A stretch of DNA of 64,000 bases from Sparassis latifolia (lineage: Eukaryota > Basidiomycota > Agaricomycetes > Polyporales > Sparassidaceae), in the NCBI GenBank assembly GCA_018466975.1, contig CM031557.1, forward strand, positions 3,162,001-3,226,000. The letters are read 5' to 3'. The notes beneath the pieces are model-generated. The model did no database searches. It was not told the DNA's origin and saw only the letters and a program-made list of their open reading frames with translations. Shown one piece after another: positions 57,025 to 64,000 of the stretch. Each line of letters opens with the position of its first letter. Position 1 is the stretch's first letter. The position numbers and the translations under genes were made by a program.

Positions 57025-58220
57025 ATGACCCATACTCCCACCTGGAGAACTGACACTACACCCACATCACCACTACCAACACCACCAACACCACAAATTA
57101 GCACTGTACAACCAAACACACCCAGGACAGTACCTGTACCCCAAAACAGGAATGCAAAGAAAAAATCCAAAGCACATATCACTGTTGCATCTCTCAACAT
57201 GCGCGGCCACGGTAGCGGCCCCCCAACTGTAAACAAATGGAGTCTGATCAACACACTACTCAAAGAAAAACAACTTGCTATCTTGGCATTACAAGAAACG
57301 CACCTCACCCAAACACAAGTAGACTATCTGCATGAGACCTTTGGACGCCGCATGCATATACTCTTCGCTCCCCCCCCACTCAACTCCAATGCCCAAGGAG
57401 TGGCCTTTGTCCTAAACAAAGAGAAAATTGACCACACCCAGGCCCAAACCAGAACTCTCATTCCTGGCCGAGCTATCCTCTTGACCGTCCCATGGCACAA
57501 CAACTGCACACTAACCATTCTCAATATATATGCCCCCAATATCGCAATGGAGAACAAAGAATTCTGGCAAACCCTTGAACATAAATGGACGCACCAACAC
57601 CTACCCAATCCAGACGTCATGCTTGGAGACTTCAACATCGTTGAAGACGCTCTCGACTGTATCCCTAGTCATGTCGACAATGCTGAGGCCGTTGATGCCC
57701 TGTTCGACCTGAAACTACACCTCCAGTTACTGGATGGATGGAGAGCTACACACACAACTGAAAAGAAGTTCTCATACCTACAAACCAGCACCGGCAGCCA
57801 ATCCAGAATTGATTGCATCTATACTACCGACCAAATCCTACAATCAGCAGAAAATTGGACCATAGAAAGTACCGGAGTCCCGACCGACCACAAATTAACC
57901 ACCGTCAGAATTGCAGACCCTGCCACTCCATACATTGGGAAAGGTTGATGGACAATGCCCCTGTTCCTTCTAAGAAACAAAGACTTCCAATCAGAAATCA
58001 TGAAACGGACGATGGAATTAGAGTCCAAATCAAATCCTTACCCACTCGCTCCCTACAACGAAACCCACAAACCTTGTTCAAAAAATACAAAGATAATCTC
58101 CAAATATATGCCCGAAAACACGCACGAACACTCACCCCTAAACTTATATCAAAAATTAAAACACTTCAAACTGATCTAGACAAGACCTTAAACCAACCTA
58201 TCACGAATATAAGTGACTAG
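57025..58220 (+). pseudogene. LINE ORF2: APE endonuclease, truncated before the reverse transcriptase
   Basis: The frame 57,025-57,948 carries a full apurinic-type endonuclease: VASLNMRGHG (Asn), LALQETHL (Glu), LNIYAPN, MLGDFNIVED (Asp-x-Asn), SRIDCIYTT and a terminal TDHKL with the Asp-His pair. All metal-binding and catalytic positions are present, so target nicking could still work. After DPATPYIGKG a stop (57,946-57,948) and frame changes follow. Linker-like sequence (IKSLPTRSLQRNPQTLFKKYKDNLQIYARKHARTLTPKLISKIKTL) continues in another frame to a stop at 58,218-58,220. No reverse transcriptase motifs (for example FADD) follow in any frame. Confidence 0.8.
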
Positions 58221-58522
58221 CAGTTACCCATGCGCTGCTACGGGGTGGATGTTGAACGTTCGGATCCCACGCGTATCGGCAGACAATGACAATGAGGCAA
58301 GACTATTATTTAGTAGTAAGATCCTACAAATGTGCTAAGGAGTGGGCATTAAATGCAAACATAAGTAGTAAGAGGTACCGAAATGAATTAAAAGGCAATG
58401 TCAGGCAAGAAGACAGCTTGGACTGAGGACAAAACAAACTTAAGCTCGAAACCGGTGGTGATAAGTCCATGTTCAGGCTGACTGCAATGTCGAAGGGTCA
58501 AAGACGGTACTACTCTTCCGCT
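58221..58522. other. Junction between the LINE remnant and the next gene
   Basis: No gene or repeat recognised. No poly(A) or simple-repeat LINE tail is present at the break, which supports truncation rather than a natural 3' end. Confidence 0.4.
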
Positions 58523-59597
58523 TCAACGGGCTGCTTCCCCCAGACTTGCCATCAGTGTGGAGGAGCTTGAGACGCTTTCTCGCGCTGACAGGTGTATCCG
58601 TAGCTGCGTCAGAGTGTGATGGTCAGAATGGTGAAGAAAGTATAAACATGTTGTCAATACACTCACAAGGCAGCTCTCCTACTGGCGGAGCCGCTACAAC
58701 CTTGGCAGCTGCGTTGCCAAGAAACGCGATCGTCTCGATGTCCATCGCGAACGCTTTCGCAACTTCGAACTCTCGCCCAGACTCATCCTTCTCTGTTACC
58801 CGTTCAACCCGTGTAAGAAGACCCTGCACATGGACATACTTCCCATTGACAGGCATAGGCTTTCCGTCCTTCGCATTTTTCCAATGGGGGGAATCCTGGA
58901 TAGTTGCATGAAGTGACAGCACAGCGTTATTGTTGCGCACTGGCGGTGGAGTCCCTGTCGCTTTGACCTTCGCAGCATTCATATCATGTACAAAGCTGAT
59001 GTAGTGATCAGCATCGATGTCGAACTGTGACTGAGTCTTGTCAACATTCGAAGCAGCTCCAGCTGCATACAGAACTGGACCATGCCGCGGTGACAGCGCA
59101 TCCGGCAAAGGTGTCAGCTGGCAGCCGTCATAAAGAATATCAGTAAAACATCGGAGAACTGGATAGATTGCCGAGGCGCAGTCGACGTACTCACACAATA
59201 TCCCCCATTAAGTCAAATTCCTCCGCCCTGAGCCTGTCCACCTGCGCCACTGCTTCCGTGTAGTGTGTTTCGATCCCCCCTATGGTCTTCGCCACCTGTG
59301 AGCAGATCAGTAACATGGCAGATAGGTAATCCTGATCAAAAACTTTACATTCGCATGAATAAGGTAATATGATCCATCCGTGAAGGCGTAGTCATACTGG
59401 TTGAAGTACTTGAGAAGAAGGACCAATGCGTCACCAGACTGAGCACCGCCCAAGCCAACCATGGCATCAAAGATAAAACTTTTCGAGTGCTCGACCCGTC
59501 GGGGATGGCGGAACATGGCAGCGGCACATAAATTGACTGCACCTGACATTAGAGTAAAGGCGATCAAAAAGAGCGAGTTGGTGAGTGAAAAATGCAA
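58523..59597 (-). CDS. Intron-containing protein with an OB-fold-like segment
   Basis: Minus-strand gene with a TATA box (complement GTATATAACGCC at about 59,615-59,626) close before the ATG at 59,597. Exon 1 gives MHFSLTNSLFLIAFTLMSGAVNLCAAAMFRHPRRVEHSKSFIFDAMVGLGG...YYLIHAN. After an intron comes VAKTIGGIETHYTEAVAQVDRLRAEEFDLMGDI, then a long exon (up to about 59,130) with VDKTQSQFDIDADHYISFVHDMNAAKV and GKYVHVQGLLTRVERVTEKDESGREFEVAKAFAMDIETIAFLG. That last stretch reads like a beta-barrel OB fold. The last exon (after about 58,592) could end at 58,523 or, in another frame, give a basic tail (ARKRLKLLHTDGK). Similar proteins recur in mushroom genomes, but I do not know a function. It lies downstream of the Helitron on the same strand. 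Confidence 0.5.
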
Positions 59598-60018
59598 GGA
59601 TGCGCAGAAGACGCAGGCGTTATATACTGCGGCCAGTGTATAGCCGATGTGGGAGCATCGAGATCGAGTGTGAGAAAATGACGCATGACGGGTGAAATTG
59701 ACATGGCGTTCAAACTAACTGCGGCGATTCTGTGCATATGTACCGTACAGATTAAACTTCTCGGGGAAGAAACATATAAAAGACCAAACATATGTTCTGT
59801 ATTCACTAAGTCATGTCATCAGAGCTCCGTCACATTAGAACAAATATATCTGTACCAAAATCAGCCGCCAAGATGCGGTAGAAAAAAGCATATGCAGACC
59901 TTGCCAACTGAGAATTACAATATTGGCCATTATAAACTGTGCAGTATTAGGATCGAAAATATATCTGAAAGGCACGTCAATATCCGCAACATGTATGTAG
60001 GGGAGGGAATTTACAAAC
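59598..60018. other. Region after the Helitron ORF
   Basis: AT-rich, no gene. The Helitron 3' end (a hairpin followed by CTRR) should lie here or further left, but I found no convincing candidate. Confidence 0.3.
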
Positions 60019-63000
60019 CTAATCCAGTAGAACTTTGGGATATACAATATTTGTCGTCATGGGTATTGTTGTATTGGGCGAAAGAAGAACCTTGATTCAG
60101 CGACCTGAGGTTGCTCGAGAGAGCGCGACATAGAGTTGGCCATGTGAGAAGATGGGTACTCGTAGATCAAGTCCCACTGTCTTGACAGACTGACCTTGGG
60201 CCTTGTTAATGGACATTGTGAATGCAAGCCGGACAGGAAACTGATGTCGCCGTAGAACAAAAGCAAAATCCGTGTGGCCTTCAGTTGGTGTTAGAGAAAT
60301 CCTAGGAATGAGCTCTATTGCACCATCATGATCGCCACCGAGCAGTCGAACCTCTAGCACTCGGTCTGACATACGCAGAAGAACCATCTGACTCCCATTA
60401 CAGAGGCCACACGATGGGGCAAGGTTACGAAGAAGCATCAGTGGACAGCCCAGTTTGAGGTGCAGCTCACCAGCGGGTAGGCCTGATGCATTGAGACTTC
60501 GCAGAAACTCAACCGGAAATGGATGGTCATTAGTTGGGCCATCTGCTCCAGCTTCATTCATGACTGTGTCCACGCTCATATACACCCTCTCCTCACCCGA
60601 CATCTGCCCCAAGACTTCCGTATTGATACCATCCACATCGGCATTGCGAGCTGCAAGAATCATGCAGTTCAGAAAGTAGTCAGGTGGGGGAGGAGGGTTT
60701 GCACTGATCTCCGGGTAGATGTCGTCAATGAGAGATGAGATACTTGGGGAGATACTTTGAGGCAAGTTGAGTCCGACTTCATCAACTAATCCTCTTCCAT
60801 GTCCCACATCCAGAAGCCACTGAGCAAAGTTTGCTGCCTCGGGATCATTATCGAGATGCATGTTGTGCTTCAACCGTAGAATTTGAATATCCTTCCAAAG
60901 TCGTGAGCGTTGCAGTGAAGCTGCGACAACCTCCTCTCGAGATCCTTTGATGACGACTGGCAAGATCTGCTGAAAGTCACCTCCAAAGACGATGGTGATA
61001 CCTCCGAAGGGTTGGTCACTGTCTCTGATGTCTCGTAGGGTGCGATCGAGAGCTTCCGGTGCATGGCGATGTTGCATGGTGATTTCATCCCAGATAATGA
61101 GTTGTGTCATATGCAGTAACCCTGCTAGAGTAGATTCCTTCAGAATGTTGCATGCAGACTGAGCATGCAGGCTTCCGACAGGTATCTTAAACATTGAATG
61201 AGCTGTCCGACCACCCTTGAGTAGCAGTGCGGCAATTCCAGATGAAGCCACGCAGAGTACAATCCACCCTTCGCTCCGGACTTTGTTACAGACTGTATTG
61301 TAAACAAACATCTTTCCTGTACCTCCGGGTCCGCTTAGAAAGAAGAGATGTCCACTCTCGTGTTCGACAGATTCAAGGATGCGCCTATAGGCTTCAGCCT
61401 GCTCAACATTGAGCTCCGGGATGCGCAATAGCATGCTGGCTCGTTCCTCCTCACGGTTGTAGTTCAGATGCTCGGCAATGTATGCATTTTCTACTTGAGC
61501 ATCCCAGTCATACTGAGGGAGTGGCATTGGCAGAAATCGAGATAAGGAGCTTCCTGATTTATGGAGAATCTGCTCGAGGAGATATAGGCCGAAATCGTAA
61601 ACATCCTCGATCTCGACATTTTCACGGCCCATTGTCTGTAGCCGGTAAGCAAGATCGTCACAAATGTGAGTGCGAAACTCATTCCACAATGCTTCAGGCT
61701 GCGCGGGTTGACAGAAGAGTAAAATAGTGATGAAAAGATGCCGAAGTCGGGTGCCAGTCTGCATAGCAGATGCGTCAAGCAGGCAAAGGCGCCATTCACC
61801 ATCATTCTGGAGCAGTCCACGTGCAAGACAGGACTCGCGGAATGTTGAGAACAGGACTCCATTGAAGGTATGGAGATCACTGAACGATTGTGGACCCTTC
61901 ACAACAGTCAGCAGTGTTCGGAGGTAGAACCGTTCACCAGAATTGAGGGCCGCAAAAACCATTCTTGGTAGGTATACTTGCATGCTTCAACTGAAAGAAC
62001 CGGATCAGCATTGGCTCTGAAAAATTGAGTAAGCATTGTCCTCTCTCCAGCGGCACGATCTATGACAACTGTGGCATCTTCATTGGGATGGAAAGCAACC
62101 AAGTGCTGTCCGGGAAGATGCACTGAGAGGCTTACAACATTGGGATCCTGGTGATGAAGAAGGAAATGGAAGGTGCGGTGAAAAGACTCAGTGCCGGAAA
62201 CATAGCGAGAATCAAGGTATCACCTTATCTCATCGCGCCTGTTGACCTCGAGAGTGGCACGATCACATCCCTTATGCACATATTTGCATATATATTTGAC
62301 CGATGCAAAAGAGACCGCACATTCAACATTAATGTAGCAGTCGAACTCCGCACTTAGCTGCGGGTTATAAGGCACGATGTAGCGATTGTCCACCATTACT
62401 CCGCCCACTTCGTAGGCTCGCCCGTCATCTGGCCGAAAGTACTGTGGGTAGCCATCTCTGTCCATGGTCGTCCGAGGCTGGAATGTTTTGGGGAAATGCT
62501 TCATGCACTTGCCATTTTCCAGGCATCGTGCATTACAGGGCCCATGTACCATGAGTCTCTTCACGGTGTCGAAAAGCAGTGGCTGAGTCTGTGGATCTGG
62601 CCATCTTGCCCAGATAATAGAGTCAATGTCCTCGGGTGTACGGAGTTTGTACGGTTGATCGAGGAAAATAAGAAGGTGCATGTGAGGAAGACCGCGCTTC
62701 TGAAATTCAATGGTGTAGACATGTGCAATAACCTTGCCGAAGATGCCACATTTGAGGATATACTCGAGGACGGCCTTCTTCTTCATCTCAAAGATGCGTG
62801 CCACAAGATCTGGCCGATCTGTTGCAGTTTGACCAGGTAACAACTCACGTGTGATCTCCAGCCATTTGGGATTGCACGTCATCATCAGGAAAATGTCAAT
62901 TTTGCGAAAGTAGCGTGCGAGAGCTAGAGCATCCTGCAAGCATTGCTGCATGTATCGAGGGCCACCTGTGAATGACGATGGCAGAATGATGCGCTGACCA

Positions 63001-64000
63001 ACATTGTTAAGATCAACATCATCATCCCAAGAATTCATTGCATCTTCGAGACCACCATACAGGCTAGATCGAAGCTCCTTCTGGTGGGTCCGGAGATAGT
63101 TCAGCCGGTTCTGCTCTGCGGCTGCCCACATGTCAACACTCCACTGCTGAAAAAGACGACCTGCATGCAGTAACAATGAGAACTGGCCAAGATGGGGATG
63201 TACTTGGTAGGCACAGTAGTCCATCAGTGTCAGGCGGTGAGACTTGTTTCCATCGGGCTGATAGAGCTCCATGTCGTAGTGCCAGCCGTGTTCTCCATAA
63301 GGAAATAGGAGAACATAATGAAGGCATCCATAAGCTGCATTACCCTCATGGATGCGCTGCAGGGGACCATTGCGCTGGCGGAGTATAATGTCCCACTTCC
63401 CAACTTCTTCCGAGCCATCACCAGGCAAGATAACGGCCAGCTCATCTGCAGTGGGTAAGTTATATCGTCACCGATCCTGAGTGGGCAGAAGGCGAAGACG
63501 CACTGCAACATCCTCGACATCCTCACGTTCAGCGAGTATCTCATGTGCATGTCGGTATGCATGGGCATAGCGATGTGATGTGGCAAGCATGGTTTGAAGC
63601 TGCTCCATTGTATTTCTATCAAGATTGTTGTTGCGCCGCATGCGTGCCTCCAAAGCATCATGAGGATCATAGATATATAATTGCGCATACACAGGCTCTT
63701 GACCATCAGGAGGGAGCAGCGCACCGTGACGGTGGCACAGTTCGCCATTGATGCGAACAATTGGCTGCGAGCTCCCAACATTGACGGACTGATCCAATTT
63801 GACACTGAGCGAGGTAAAAGCGAGGGCAGAGTTGTATTGACGGATGTTCTCCCGAAACTCCTTCGCCTCATGCTCAGCACTGGAAAAAAGAAAGGCAAGA
63901 TATTCGGGGGGTGCTGCCGGTGTGGGAAGGCGAACTTTGCCCTGGTTGCAGCAGGTGGTGAAGACCAGCAAGTCCCTTGTAGACTTACAACGTGCTCGTT
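60019..64000 (-). pseudogene. Helitron Rep/helicase, disabled, 5' part beyond the window
   Basis: Minus-strand Rep-Hel protein of a rolling-circle Helitron. N-terminal Helitron-like block (63,971-63,471: EFRENIRQYNSALAFTSLSVKLDQSV). The Rep domain has the HUH-type pair His-Met-His in RGLPHMHLLIFL (about 62,684), a C-x-x-x-C-x5-C cluster (GPCNARCLENGKC) and the two-tyrosine motif YICKY (about 62,294 and 62,282). A Pif1-like helicase follows: SGPGGTGKMF (Walker A), LIIWDE (Walker B), FGGDFQQILPV, KAQGQSVKTVGLDL and GQLYVALSRATS. Lesions: TGA codons at 63,468-63,470, directly after DEIR at about 62,217-62,219, and in the C-terminal TSGR-stop-IKVLL stretch near 60,094; a frame break with missing sequence near 61,980; and Met for Thr/Ser after the Walker A lysine. 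The original stop is the TAG at 60,019-60,021. Confidence 0.9.

Larger units (their letters stand above)
50833..58220 (+). mobile_element. APE-type LINE (non-LTR retrotransposon), 3'-truncated and interrupted by a copia element
   Basis: A/C-rich plus strand throughout, interrupted only by the copia insertion (52,091-53,600). Contains a possible leader ORF, a gag-like ORF1 and an ORF2 that begins with an APE-family endonuclease. The element stops at about 58,220, before any reverse transcriptase, so it cannot retrotranspose by itself. The left boundary is marked by a hairpin GGGTATTCT-CCACCT-AGAATACCC at 50,833-50,856. The clade is probably Tad1/L1-like, judged from ORF1 style; this cannot be settled without the reverse transcriptase. 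Confidence 0.75.

Noticed and set aside
59598..60018. Helitron 3' terminus
   Set aside because: Searched for a hairpin followed by CTAG/CTRR on the minus strand and found none that was convincing.

Overview
The window looks like a transposon-rich stretch of an Agaricomycete (mushroom or polypore-type basidiomycete) genome. This rests on short introns with GTRNGT donors, a degraded Tnp2 (CACTA) transposase with its usual convergent partner gene, a Helitron, a basidiomycete-style seven-helix membrane protein, a large F-box protein and an EF-hand/zinc-finger protein of a type typical of these fungi. No rRNA, tRNA, CRISPR or bacterial-type operon was seen. All assignments come from reading the sequence; no database search was run.

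Layout. 1-4.7 kb: broken Tnp2 transposase (+) facing a broken accessory gene (-). 5-12.5 kb: ORF scraps, a promoter-like repeat, an intron-rich membrane-protein gene (-, 7.5-8.9 kb) and a 1,978-bp fold-back element (9,658-11,635) with CACTG termini and a 3-bp target duplication; a 224-bp MITE is nested in it. 12.5-21.5 kb: about three decayed modules of 3-4 kb, each starting with the same promoter-like repeat and carrying minus-strand TATA-like segments; the first two also hold remnants of membrane-protein genes. A second, almost identical 224-bp MITE sits at 19.6 kb.

22.2-46.5 kb is a large inverted-repeat structure. The left arm (about 22.2-28.9 kb) and right arm (about 41.1-46.5 kb) match in opposite orientation. 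Between them lies a 12-kb island with the best host genes in the window: an F-box protein (30.1-31.8 kb, +), a roughly 14-exon EF-hand/zinc-finger/C-terminal membrane protein (33.2-37.8 kb, +) and a short-chain dehydrogenase (38.9-40.5 kb, -). Each arm also carries one member of a two-gene family of small, probably secreted proteins.

46.8-50.8 kb holds further repeat copies, a Ser/Thr-rich ORF and a near-identical inverted copy of the 1.1-kb GC-rich repeat at 26.5 kb. 50.8-58.2 kb is an APE-type LINE whose ORF2 stops after the endonuclease, so its reverse transcriptase is missing. A gag-only Ty1/copia element with 230-bp LTRs and ATACA target duplications is inserted in it. 58.5-59.6 kb encodes an unidentified intron-containing protein with an OB-fold-like stretch. 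60-64 kb is a Helitron Rep/helicase (-) that runs off the window edge and is disabled by three TGA codons, a frame break and a Walker A substitution. The nesting gives a relative order: fold-back element before MITE; GC-rich repeat before LINE before copia.
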